Source: Anaerolineales bacterium UBA5797
Lineage (GTDB): Bacteria > Chloroflexota > Anaerolineae > Anaerolineales > Villigracilaceae
Direction: 5' to 3'
Assembly: GCA_002418205.1 (NCBI GenBank)
Contig: DIDP01000006.1
Coordinates: 87,698-151,697, forward strand
Length of the DNA: 64,000 nucleotides
The notes under the pieces are model-generated. The model searched no databases, had not been told where the DNA came from, and saw nothing but the letters and a program-made list of their open reading frames with translations. The first letter of the stretch is position 1; each line of letters starts with the position of its first letter. This document shows, in pieces, positions 41,587-49,731 of this stretch. The position numbers and the translations under genes were made by a program.

Positions 41587-42939
41587 ATGCTCATTACAAA
41601 TGCCAGCATCATCACATGGGAAAACGAGAATCGCATTCTCGAAGATCATGCCATCCTCATCGAGGGTGACCGTATTCGTGAGATCAATACGACCGGCAAT
41701 CTGAAGACGAAATATCCGAACGAAGAACAACTCGACGCGCGCGGTCAATATGTGATGCCGGGCAACATCTGCGCGCACACTCATTTCTACGGAGCGTATG
41801 CGCGCGGCATGGCGATCCCTGGACCCGCGCCAAAAGACTTCCCTGAGATCCTGCAAAAGTTGTGGTGGCCGCTTGATCGGTCACTCGACCCGGAGAGCAT
41901 CCGGTACTCCGTCCTCCCCTGCCTCGTGGATGCGATCAAACACGGCACCACGACCCTCTTTGACCATCACGCCTCCCCCAATGCCATCGACGGCTCCCTG
42001 GACATCATCGCCGATGAAGTGGACAGGTCAGGTGTACGCGCGGTGCTGTGCTACGAAGTGACCGACCGCGATGGCGAAGCCAAAACGAAGGCGGGGATCG
42101 ACGAAAACCTCCGTTTCCTCAAGCGGATCAAAAAACCGCTTCTCGCCGGGACCTTCGGCTTGCACGCCAGCCTGACGCTTTCCGACTCATCCCTGGATTT
42201 GTGCCGCCAGGCCGCGCCCGACGATGTTGGCTTCCACGTCCATACCGCCGAACACGAAGCCGATGAATATGACAGCCTAAACAAATCCGGTCTGCGGGTG
42301 ATCGACCGGCTCAAGAAACACAACATTCTCGGACCAAAGACCATCACCGCCCACGGCGTCCACTTCGACGCGCGTGAGATGCAGATCCTGGCTGAGACCG
42401 GCACCTGGCTCTCGCACCAGCCGCGTTCGAACATGAATAACGGCGTCGGCGTGGCGCCCATCGAATCGATGATGCGGGCAGGCATCCGGGTCTGTCTGGG
42501 AAACGATGGTTTTTCCAATGCCATGTGGGAGGAATGGAAGGCGGCATACCTGCTCCACAAAGTCCACCATCGCGACCCGCGCCGCATGGGCGGATACGAT
42601 GTCCAGCAGATGGCGATCTACAACAATGCCGCGCTGGCAAATGTCTTCTTCCCATCTGCAACGATAGGTCAACTTATCCCCGGCGCGTTTGCGGATATTA
42701 TCTTTGTGGATTATCACCCCAACACCCCATTGACCGCAGGCAACCTGCCGTGGCATATTGTCTTCGGTGTTCAGCAGAGCATGGTTACAACGACCATCGT
42801 CGCCGGGAAGGTGTTGATGAAAGATCGCGAACTGCTCACCCTCGACGAAAAAGAGATCGGGGCGAAAGCCCGCGAGATCGCGCCAAAAGTTTGGGAACGC
42901 TATCAAAAAGAGGTTGCGTCCTTCGGCTACGCTGCCTGA
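41587..42939 (+). CDS. ssnA: amidohydrolase of the SsnA/chlorohydrolase group
   Basis: 450-residue metal-dependent hydrolase. Metal ligands are seen in CAHTHFYG (near residue 64), HVHTAEH, AHGVHF and CLGNDGFSN. The overall pattern and the final VAGKVLMKDRELLTLDE match SsnA-type aminohydrolases, which lie in purine-degradation and selenium-molybdenum gene sets in some bacteria. The start comes one base after the NACHT stop. Its substrate is unknown; deamination of a purine- or pterin-like ring is the likeliest kind of reaction. Confidence 0.82.
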   Translation: MLITNASIITWENENRILEDHAILIEGDRIREINTTGNLKTKYPNEEQLDARGQYVMPGNICAHTHFYGAYARGMAIPGPAPKDFPEILQKLWWPLDRSLDPESIRYSVLPCLVDAIKHGTTTLFDHHASPNAIDGSLDIIADEVDRSGVRAVLCYEVTDRDGEAKTKAGIDENLRFLKRIKKPLLAGTFGLHASLTLSDSSLDLCRQAAPDDVGFHVHTAEHEADEYDSLNKSGLRVIDRLKKHNILGPKTITAHGVHFDAREMQILAETGTWLSHQPRSNMNNGVGVAPIESMMRAGIRVCLGNDGFSNAMWEEWKAAYLLHKVHHRDPRRMGGYDVQQMAIYNNAALANVFFPSATIGQLIPGAFADIIFVDYHPNTPLTAGNLPWHIVFGVQQSMVTTTIVAGKVLMKDRELLTLDEKEIGAKAREIAPKVWERYQKEVASFGYAA

Positions 42940-42982
42940 CGAACAGGCGGCTCCGTTCAGGATGCAAATAACAGGAGAATCC

Positions 42983-43666
42983 ATGGAAGAAAAAGCACCA
43001 TTGTTATTGACGATCGCCGTGCTGGGCGGCACAGGCAAGGAAGGCAAAGGACTTGCCTATCGCTGGGCAAAGGCTGGTTATAAAATACTGATCGGCTCGC
43101 GCACACCCGAAAAAGCCATTACAGCCGCATCCGAACTCATGGAAAAACTCGAGGGTTCCTCGTCGCTCGTTGGTGTATCGAACCGCGAGGCTGCGGAACT
43201 CGCCGACATCGTCGTGTTGACGGTCCCGTACGCCGCGCACCGCGACACATTGGAAGGCGTGAAAGACGTTTTGAAGGGCAAACTGTTCATCGACGTGACA
43301 TCCCCCATCGTGCCGCCAAAAGTGACCAAAGTACAGATGCCGCCCGCTGGTTCCGCAACCCAGGAGGCGAGGGAGATCCTCGGCGCGGATGTGCAGATCG
43401 CTTCCGCGTTCCAGAATATCTCTCATGAGCTTTTGTTGAAGGACGAAGACATCGAATGCGATGTTTTGGTCACAGGCACGAGCAAGGAGGCGCGCGCCGA
43501 AACAATCAAGCTCATCGATGCCGCCGGGTTGAAGGGCTGGGACGCAGGTCCGATCGAGAACTCCGTTGTCGTGGAGGGACTCACCAATGTCCTCATCAAC
43601 ATCAACAAGCAGTACGGCTCCACCCATGCAGGAATCAAGATCACAGGCGTGAATCGCGACGAGTAA
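42983..43666 (+). CDS. npdG: NADPH-dependent F420 reductase
   Basis: 227-residue Rossmann enzyme moving hydride between NADPH and coenzyme F420. The loop VLGGTGKEGKGLA at residues 13-25 binds NADP, GSRTPEKA follows with the Arg that prefers NADP, and the mid-part VVLTVPYAAH and SAFQNISHELL are characteristic of NpdG/Fno. AGGAG lies before the ATG; longer in-frame starts lack one. It opens the F420 block, whose biosynthetic genes follow at once, linking F420 supply to reduced F420. Confidence 0.92.
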   Translation: MEEKAPLLLTIAVLGGTGKEGKGLAYRWAKAGYKILIGSRTPEKAITAASELMEKLEGSSSLVGVSNREAAELADIVVLTVPYAAHRDTLEGVKDVLKGKLFIDVTSPIVPPKVTKVQMPPAGSATQEAREILGADVQIASAFQNISHELLLKDEDIECDVLVTGTSKEARAETIKLIDAAGLKGWDAGPIENSVVVEGLTNVLININKQYGSTHAGIKITGVNRDE

Positions 43667-43698
43667 CTCATAGTCACCATCACGTGCATTGGTTTCAC

Positions 43699-44505
43699 AT
43701 GCAGCCCCTCACGCTCACACCGCTGAAAAATATTCCGCTTATCCGCCGAGACGACAACTTGGCGGATATTATTGTCACCTCACTGCGCGATTCAAACATC
43801 CAACTCCAGGATGGCGATATCCTCGTCCTTGCGCAGAAGATCGTCAGCAAAGCCGAAGGGCGGACGGTGGATCTTGCGACCGTAACGCCTTCTCCGCGCG
43901 CCCGCGAGCTTGCCGAAGAGATCCAAAAGGACGCGCGCCTTATTGAACTCATCCTGCAGGAAAGCAACGAGGTTCTCAGAACTCGTATCGGCACGATCAT
44001 TGTCGAACACAAGCTGGGGTTTGTATGCGCAAACGCGGGGATCGACCATTCCAACGTGAATCCGCCATTGCCTCGCACCGAACAGAGCGACAGCGGAGAC
44101 GAAGCGCCAAACCCCGAAGATTGGGTGCTGCTCCTTCCAACGGATCCAGACCGATCGGCGGAAAAGATGCGGACGGACATCGCATCCAAAACGGGAAAGC
44201 GGGTCGGCATCCTGATCATCGATTCGCACGGACGCGCCTGGCGCAACGGAACGGTCGGCTGCGCGATCGGGATCGCAGGCATGCCCGGGCTTCAAGACCT
44301 GCGCGGCACACCCGACCTGTTCGGCTTTACACTGCGCATCACACAGGTTGGCGTGGCAGACGAACTTGCCGCGGCTGCATCGCTCGTCATGGGGCAGGCG
44401 GCGGAAGGTAAGCCGGTCGTGCACGTGCGTGGATTCCCATACTCATTACGTGATGGATCGCTAAAGGAATTGATCCGCCCGAAGGAACAGGACCTCTTTC
44501 GCTGA
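43699..44505 (+). CDS. cofE: coenzyme F420-0:L-glutamate ligase
   Basis: 268-residue GTP-dependent ligase that adds L-glutamate residues to F420-0. DGDILVLAQKIVSKAEG, GFVCANAGIDHSN and LIIDSHGRAWR are family signatures. There is no C-terminal FMN domain as in actinobacterial FbiB; a separate FbiB-C-like gene lies 0.55 kb downstream. The ATG at 43699 is chosen to start at the conserved sequence; an in-frame GTG five codons earlier is possible, and neither has a clear ribosome-binding site. Confidence 0.93.
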   Translation: MQPLTLTPLKNIPLIRRDDNLADIIVTSLRDSNIQLQDGDILVLAQKIVSKAEGRTVDLATVTPSPRARELAEEIQKDARLIELILQESNEVLRTRIGTIIVEHKLGFVCANAGIDHSNVNPPLPRTEQSDSGDEAPNPEDWVLLLPTDPDRSAEKMRTDIASKTGKRVGILIIDSHGRAWRNGTVGCAIGIAGMPGLQDLRGTPDLFGFTLRITQVGVADELAAAASLVMGQAAEGKPVVHVRGFPYSLRDGSLKELIRPKEQDLFR

Positions 44506-44684
44506 TCTTTAACCCGGATCACGGAACATAAAACTTTAACAGTAATCTTATGGTCGTTTGATAAGATGAAGCATGCCGCAGAGATCAAACTGTTGATCGG
44601 CTGCACGAACGAAGACGTTCAAACCAATCGAAACTTCAACAATGAATTGCTGATACTTTTCAGCCCAAACTCTTTCATAGACAC
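44506..44684 (+). other. intergenic gap within the F420 cluster
   Basis: About 180 bases without an open frame of note or a clear hairpin. It is AT-richer than the genes around it. It may hold a promoter for the second half of the cluster, but I see no -35/-10 pair at the right spacing. Confidence 0.4.
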
Positions 44685-45077
44685 ATGAAATTCCCCGAAA
44701 AATACCTGGACCTCCTCAAAGACGAAACCAAAGCATATCTGTTCCTTGCAACCACCATGCCCGACGGTTCGCCGCAAGTGACGCCGATCTGGTTCAACAC
44801 CGAAGGCGAATATATTCTCATCAACACCAATGAAGGACGCGTGAAGGACAGGAACATGAAGGCCCGTCCCAGGGTGGCAATGGTCATTCAAGACCCTTCA
44901 ACGCCCTATCGTTATCTTCAGGTCCGCGGCGAAGTTGCGGAATATACCCGGGAAGGCGCGGATGAGCACATCAACCAGCTATCTTTCAAATACGACAATC
45001 GACCCTTCAACCATCGCAAAGGACAAAGGCGGATCATCTACAAGATCAGGCCGCTTCACTTTGACCAGCACAACTGA
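44685..45077 (+). CDS. PPOX-class (possibly F420-dependent) oxidoreductase
   Basis: 130-residue split-beta-barrel flavin/deazaflavin protein. LATTMPDGSPQVTPIWF and INTNEGRVKDRNMKARPRVAM are the usual strand and phosphate-binding patterns of the PNPOx-like superfamily, in the subgroup that uses F420 in mycobacteria. The location inside an F420 biosynthesis cluster supports F420 as cofactor (inference). The next gene's start overlaps the end of this one by about 17 bases. Reaction and substrate unknown. Confidence 0.82.
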   Translation: MKFPEKYLDLLKDETKAYLFLATTMPDGSPQVTPIWFNTEGEYILINTNEGRVKDRNMKARPRVAMVIQDPSTPYRYLQVRGEVAEYTREGADEHINQLSFKYDNRPFNHRKGQRRIIYKIRPLHFDQHN

Positions 45078-45672
45078 CCTGCACGATTTTCTACGGACTC
45101 GCCGCTCGATCCGCCGCTTCAAACCGGACCCGGTGCCTGATTCCGTTATCAACGACATCCTCACCACCGCGACCTTCGCCCCATCCGCCCACAACCGTCA
45201 GCCGTGGCGGTTTGTCGTCCTGACGGATACAACCATCAAACAACACCTCTCCGAATCGATGGCGCTGGAATTCCAACGCGACCTCGAACGCGACGGTCTT
45301 CCCCCTGAAAAAATTCAAGCACAGATCAAACGCTCAAAAGAACGGATCACCTCCGCACCGCTTGCCGTTCTGCTTTGCCTCGACATGAGCGAGATGGACA
45401 CATACCCCGATGAGAAACGTCAACATGCAGAACGGACAATGGCTGTCCAATCTGTATCCGCGGCGGGGCTGCAACTCCTGTTCGCCGCGCACGCCGAAGG
45501 ATTGGGCGGCGTGTGGGCATGCTGGCCTCTCTTTGCACAGGGAGTGATCCAGGACAGTCTGGAATTACCTGAAACGTGGGAACCGCAGGGGATGTTCTTC
45601 GTCGGTTATCCCGATGAGGCTCCGGATGCACGAAAAAGAAAACCGATCAAGGAAATCACGCTCTTCCGATGA
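45061..45672 (+). CDS. FMN-dependent nitroreductase-family protein, FbiB C-terminal-like
   Basis: 203-residue protein. RTRRSIRRFKPDPVP binds FMN phosphate, then PSAHNRQPWRFV and GLGGVWACWP follow, matching the FbiB C-terminal domain and free-standing archaeal relatives. In mycobacteria that domain reduces dehydro-F420-0 to F420-0. Its stop overlaps the cofD start by four bases (ATGA), fitting that role here. The start is uncertain: TTG at 45061 overlaps the upstream gene, and no ATG begins nearer to the conserved sequence. Confidence 0.8.
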   Translation: MTSTTDLHDFLRTRRSIRRFKPDPVPDSVINDILTTATFAPSAHNRQPWRFVVLTDTTIKQHLSESMALEFQRDLERDGLPPEKIQAQIKRSKERITSAPLAVLLCLDMSEMDTYPDEKRQHAERTMAVQSVSAAGLQLLFAAHAEGLGGVWACWPLFAQGVIQDSLELPETWEPQGMFFVGYPDEAPDARKRKPIKEITLFR

Positions 45673-46586
45673 AAATCGTCGCACTCGCCGGCGGGGTCGG
45701 TGGGGCGAAACTTGCCCACGGACTCGCCCAAATCCTGCCACCCGAAGATTTGACCGTCATCGTCAATACCGGCGATGATTTCGAACATTACGGTTTATAT
45801 ATCTGCCCCGATCTGGATACGGTTTGTTATACGCTGGCAGGGCTGGCAAACCCCGAAACCGGCTGGGGGCGGGCAAACGAAACCTGGAATGCCTTCCAGA
45901 ACGCGGCAAAACTCGGCGGACCCGCCTGGTTCAATTTGGGGGACCAGGACCTGGGCACGCACCTTGAGCGCACAAGGAGGTTGAAAGGAGGCGACAGACT
46001 CAGTCAGATCACAAAGGATTTTTGCAGTGCATGGAATATCAAGCAAACCGTTTTGCCCATGTCCGATCAACCGGTCAGGACGATCGTCGATACGGACGAG
46101 GGCGAACTTGCTTTTCAGGAATACTTTGTCCATCGCAGGTGTGAGCCGCGCGTCAAGGGCTTCAGGTTTGAAGGAGCTGATAAAGCGGAACCAGTTCCGG
46201 GGGCGCGTGAGGCGGTCCGCTCGGCGGATGTGGTCGTCCTCTGCCCGTCGAATCCCTGGGTGAGCATCGATCCGATCCTCAAGATCATCCCCATCGACCA
46301 GAAACCGGTGGTCGCGGTTTCGCCCATCATCGGTGGACAAACCGTGAAAGGACCTGCCGCAAAGATGTACAGCGAACTTGGGATCGAACCTTCGGCGCTG
46401 GCGGTCGCCAATCAGTACCGCGGACTGGCGACCGGCTTCGTGCTGGATCAGATCGATTCGCAACTTGAAGAAAGTGTAAGGGGTTTGAACATGCGGACTC
46501 TTGTAACCAATACGATGATGCAAAGTCATGAAGACAGGAAACGACTGGCAAATGAAATACTCGCTTTTATAGGATCAACACCATGA
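45669..46586 (+). CDS. cofD: 2-phospho-L-lactate transferase (F420-0 precursor synthase)
   Basis: 305-residue enzyme that transfers the phospho-acid moiety from its GDP- or guanylyl-activated form to FO. The N-terminus LAGGVGGAKLAHGLAQ, NTGDDFEHYGLYICPDLDT, and CPSNPWVSIDPIL are clear CofD signatures. It overlaps the FbiB-C-like gene upstream and the cofC start downstream by four bases each, so the three proteins are made together. The activated donor (2-phospholactate, phosphoenolpyruvate or 3-phosphoglycerate) cannot be told from sequence by eye. Confidence 0.95.
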   Translation: MKIVALAGGVGGAKLAHGLAQILPPEDLTVIVNTGDDFEHYGLYICPDLDTVCYTLAGLANPETGWGRANETWNAFQNAAKLGGPAWFNLGDQDLGTHLERTRRLKGGDRLSQITKDFCSAWNIKQTVLPMSDQPVRTIVDTDEGELAFQEYFVHRRCEPRVKGFRFEGADKAEPVPGAREAVRSADVVVLCPSNPWVSIDPILKIIPIDQKPVVAVSPIIGGQTVKGPAAKMYSELGIEPSALAVANQYRGLATGFVLDQIDSQLEESVRGLNMRTLVTNTMMQSHEDRKRLANEILAFIGSTP

Positions 46587-47194
46587 CAATTTGGGCGATC
46601 GTCCCCGTAAAGCCGTTGCGACGCGGTAAATCGCGTCTGGCTGGAGCCTTAACAGAGGATGAACGGACGGAGTTGAATCAATCCCTCCTGCAGCATACAT
46701 TGAAAACGCTCGTTGACTTGAAAGAGGTCGAACAGGTGCTGGTCATCAGCCGTGATCCGCACGCCCTGACCATCGCGCGCAATTATGGCGCGCGTACCGT
46801 GCGCGAAGACGGACAGCCACAGCTCAACACCGCCCTCACGCGCGCCACGGTTGTGGCGCAGGTGTATGCCACGCGCGGCGTGTTGGTGCTGCCCGCCGAT
46901 CTGCCTTTGATCTCGCGCGAAGATGTGTTAACATTGATCGAGAAGGCTGTTGATCCTCCGGTTGTCGTCATTGCCCCCGACCGACACGGAAAGGGCACGA
47001 ACGCGTTATTGATCTCCCCCGCCGGTTTGATCGATTACGACTTTGGGGAGAATTCCTTTCAGCGGCATTGTGAACTGGTAAAGAAGGCCGGCGCGCGGCT
47101 GGAGATCGTGGACCTGCCCTCGCTGGGTCTGGACCTGGACCTGCCGGAAGACCTGGAGATCATCAGAGAACTCGAAAAAACGATCACATTCTAA
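46583..47194 (+). CDS. cofC: phospholactate (or phosphoenolpyruvate) guanylyltransferase
   Basis: 203-residue nucleotidyltransferase that activates the phospho-acid with GTP for CofD. IVPVKPLRRGKSRLAGAL at residues 6-23 is the nucleotide-binding start; VLVLPADLPLI and APDRHGKGTNALL carry the catalytic acids and the substrate loop. ATGA overlap with cofD indicates tight coupling. It closes the biosynthetic half of the F420 block; the FO synthase genes are not in this window. Confidence 0.93.
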   Translation: MTIWAIVPVKPLRRGKSRLAGALTEDERTELNQSLLQHTLKTLVDLKEVEQVLVISRDPHALTIARNYGARTVREDGQPQLNTALTRATVVAQVYATRGVLVLPADLPLISREDVLTLIEKAVDPPVVVIAPDRHGKGTNALLISPAGLIDYDFGENSFQRHCELVKKAGARLEIVDLPSLGLDLDLPEDLEIIRELEKTITF

Positions 47195-47213
47195 CCAGTA
47201 CAAGGAGAATGCC

Positions 47214-48230
47214 ATGACAGAACACCCTGGCGGGCACACGCGCGTCGCATTGTATTTGCAGGATTCGCACGATCTGCGTGACGGCTTGGAATATGCAAAA
47301 TACGCGGAGGAGAAAGGCTTCGAGGCCGTCTGGCAGGCAGAATCGAGACTGGTGCGCGATGCAATCGTCCCGATGGCGGCATACGCGGCGGTGACCAACC
47401 ACATCAAGGTCGGCTCGGGCGTCATCAACAATTGGACGCGGAACATCGGTCTGCTGGCCGCCACCCTGCTGACGCTGGATGATCTGGCCCCGAACCGCAT
47501 CATTTGCGGCATCGGCGCCTGGTGGGATCCGCTTGCAAAGAACGTGGGAATCGAACGCAGAAAACCACTGCTCGCCATGCGCGAGACCGTTGAAGTGTTG
47601 AAAAGATTATTGAACATGGAACGCGTCACGTTTCATGGAGAGTTCCATCACGTGGATGGCATCGAACTGGACGTGGTGCATGGCAGGCGCGAACCGCGCA
47701 ACATCCCGATCATGATCGGCGCGACCGGCGACTTGATGATGGAGCTGACAGGGGAAATCGCCGACGGAGCTGTATTGAATTACTGCGTCCCGCCTGAATA
47801 CAACGACAAGGCGATGGAGTTGCTGGAGAAGGGCTTGAAAAAGTCCGGGCGCAAGCTGGAGGATTTTGACCGCCCGCAACTGATCGTCTGCTCGGTGGAT
47901 GAAGACCACGACAAGGCGATCGAATACACCAAGGAACTGCTCTGCCAGTATCTTGCGCAGCAGCCTCACATCGCGAAGGCTTCGGAGGTCTCACAGGATG
48001 TGATCACGGAGATCCAGTCCATTTTAGGATGGCCTGCCACCAAGGAGCAGATCAACAAAGCCAAGCATCTCGTGCCGGACGATCTTGTCCATCGCATCAC
48101 CGCCTCCGGGACGCCTGCTGAGGCGAAAGCCAAAGTGGAGGAATACAAGAAGCGCGGCTGTACCTGCCCGATCCTGTATCCCGTCGGCGGGAACTTCAAA
48201 TTATTGATCGATACATTCGGACAGATATAA
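47214..48230 (+). CDS. LLM-class F420-dependent oxidoreductase
   Basis: 338-residue TIM-barrel protein of the luciferase-like family in the Mer/F420-dependent subgroup. YAKYAEEKGFEAVWQAE, the GSGVINNWTRN loop and GATGDLMMELTGEIADG are typical. AAGGAGAATGCC lies before the ATG, 20 bases after cofC. Position at the end of the F420 genes supports F420 as its cofactor. The substrate is unknown; relatives include methylene-tetrahydromethanopterin reductase and sugar-phosphate dehydrogenases. A hairpin terminator follows the stop. Confidence 0.88.
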   Translation: MTEHPGGHTRVALYLQDSHDLRDGLEYAKYAEEKGFEAVWQAESRLVRDAIVPMAAYAAVTNHIKVGSGVINNWTRNIGLLAATLLTLDDLAPNRIICGIGAWWDPLAKNVGIERRKPLLAMRETVEVLKRLLNMERVTFHGEFHHVDGIELDVVHGRREPRNIPIMIGATGDLMMELTGEIADGAVLNYCVPPEYNDKAMELLEKGLKKSGRKLEDFDRPQLIVCSVDEDHDKAIEYTKELLCQYLAQQPHIAKASEVSQDVITEIQSILGWPATKEQINKAKHLVPDDLVHRITASGTPAEAKAKVEEYKKRGCTCPILYPVGGNFKLLIDTFGQI

Positions 48231-48233
48231 GTC

Positions 48234-48258
48234 AGGGGCGACCCGGCGGGTCGCCCCT
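48234..48258 (+). terminator. terminator of the F420 block
   Basis: AGGGGCGACCC and its exact complement make an 11-bp stem with a three-base loop, starting three bases after the stop. Its end overlaps the stop codon of the converging pncC. The T-run is poor. Confidence 0.6.
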
Positions 48259-48745
48259 AACCGTTAATTTCTCCCTGTAAATAATCCAGCAACATCTGCA
48301 ATGCCGCATCCGCCGCGGCATCTTTGATCTCGTCCCTGTTGCCGCCGAAATGAATCTCCCGCGCCCATTCACCATCTTTTTCGACAAGGGCGATCCAGGT
48401 GGTGCCCACAGGTTTCTCCGGCGTCCCGCCGCCGGGACCCGCTATCCCTGAGACCGAAACGGCGATGTCCGTGTTCAGGACGCGCCGCGCGCCGCGCGCC
48501 ATCTCGAGAACGGTTTCGCGACTCACCGCGCCGCGGGTATTCAACGTATCCCAGGAAACGCCCAACAGGGACACCTTGGCTTCATAGGCATAGGCGACAA
48601 CGCCGCCCATGAAATATTCCGAAGAACCGGGCACATCCGTGATCCGGTTCCCGATCAAGCCGCCCGTACACGACTCAGCCAGGGCCAGCTTCAAGCCCTG
48701 TTGGTGCAAACGGACGCCGATCTCTTTTTCAAGCGAAGAATTCAA
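48257..48745 (-). CDS. pncC: nicotinamide-nucleotide amidase (CinA C-terminal type)
   Basis: 162-residue protein consisting only of the CinA C-terminal domain. LAESCTGGLIGNRITDVPGSS is the active-site signature, and SGIAGPGGGTPEKPVGT follows. These enzymes turn nicotinamide mononucleotide into nicotinate mononucleotide in NAD recycling. There is no N-terminal MocF domain. The start is TTG at 48745 with GACGAGG upstream; no ATG fits better. It converges with the F420 block. Confidence 0.9.
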   Translation of the reverse strand: MNSSLEKEIGVRLHQQGLKLALAESCTGGLIGNRITDVPGSSEYFMGGVVAYAYEAKVSLLGVSWDTLNTRGAVSRETVLEMARGARRVLNTDIAVSVSGIAGPGGGTPEKPVGTTWIALVEKDGEWAREIHFGGNRDEIKDAAADAALQMLLDYLQGEING

Positions 48746-48841
48746 TGCAGCCTCGTCACCGACTCATAAGATTTCAAACGCCGCTCATTATACACGGCTC
48801 ACCGACCATCCCGCCCGGATTGACGGAATCCATAGGGAATA

Positions 48842-48871
48842 AAAATCTCCAGCAAAAATACTGGAGATTTT
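48842..48871 (-). terminator. terminator after the Yip1-like gene
   Basis: AAAATCTCCAG and its complement give an 11-bp stem with an 8-base loop and T-runs on both strands; it follows the minus-strand gene that ends at 48894. Confidence 0.75.
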
Positions 48872-48893
48872 CCTTTTGACACGAATCTTTACA

Positions 48894-49619
48894 TCATGGG
48901 GTGAAGCCCTGATTAAGGAATTCGCTGTAGGCAACCCCGAACATCGAGGCGATCCCGAAAGCGATGCAGGCACAGATACAGAAAAACAAGAGCACAGGCA
49001 GGAAATACGAACCCAGCGTTTCCCCCCAACCGAATTTATTAACCGCCTTCACTGCCAGGAGCTGGAGGTACATGGCGTACAAACCAAATATCAGACTGAT
49101 GGCGCTGAAACAATAGCCGACGACTCCAATTGTACTGAAAGGCGTTAACAGGGAGGTCACCAACGAGAAGGGGACGGAGATCGCCGCCATCACATATGCG
49201 AGCTGCGAAAAATTTCCCACTCCCTTGAACATTTTTGCCAGCCATTGAATGATACCGACAAATATGGCAAAAAACAGCACCCCAATGGCACCGGCCACCG
49301 GAGACGTGCATAACCCAATTCCCAATGAAGCGAGGGCGCTGCGTGGCGCGCTCCCAATCAGATCAGACAAGCCCGGCACCTGGGCCGTGATTCCAGCCAT
49401 CTGCAGGATTGCCTGCAAAACTGCGCTGATGATCGCGGCAATCGTCCCTGCAAGGAACACCCACGTAAAGGCGCGGGTGTTCGAGCGGGCATTAGGGTGC
49501 TCAGCCATGCTGGCATACTTCTGTTCGCTCGGCTTGGTGACCGCATCCATCCAGATCGAGAACCAGGTTGCGAAACCTGCGGGCTCAGGAGACATTGGGG
49601 CATTCATTTGTTCGCTCAT
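48894..49619 (-). CDS. Yip1 domain membrane protein
   Basis: 241-residue protein with a cytoplasmic N-terminus of about 55 residues and five helices. The Trp-rich start FATWFSIWMDAVTKPSEQKY resembles bacterial Yip1-domain proteins, whose role is not known. The ATG at 49619 is chosen because GGAGGAACTC lies directly before it; an earlier ATG overlaps that site. It is divergent from uvrC. No catalytic residues are seen. Confidence 0.75.
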   Translation of the reverse strand: MSEQMNAPMSPEPAGFATWFSIWMDAVTKPSEQKYASMAEHPNARSNTRAFTWVFLAGTIAAIISAVLQAILQMAGITAQVPGLSDLIGSAPRSALASLGIGLCTSPVAGAIGVLFFAIFVGIIQWLAKMFKGVGNFSQLAYVMAAISVPFSLVTSLLTPFSTIGVVGYCFSAISLIFGLYAMYLQLLAVKAVNKFGWGETLGSYFLPVLLFFCICACIAFGIASMFGVAYSEFLNQGFTP

Positions 49620-49717
49620 GAGTTCCTCCATGAAAAATGATTTAGTCCATTATTACACAATCACAGGACATTTACAATCATTTAAGCTTCCATGCAATGG
49701 AAAAGTCATACTTGCAG

Positions 49718-49723
49718 TAAAAT
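49718..49723 (+). promoter_or_regulatory. -10-like box directly before uvrC
   Basis: TAAAAT ends 8 nt before the uvrC ATG at 49732, with no Shine-Dalgarno sequence, fitting a leaderless or very short-leader transcript. Confidence 0.35.
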
Positions 49724-49731
49724 TATCCACC

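Noticed and set aside
43456..43698. Upstream extension of the cofE frame
   Set aside because: It overlaps npdG in another frame and contains no CofE-like sequence.
49249..49731. 161-codon upstream extension of uvrC
   Set aside because: It is antisense to the Yip1-like gene; UvrC homology begins at 49732.
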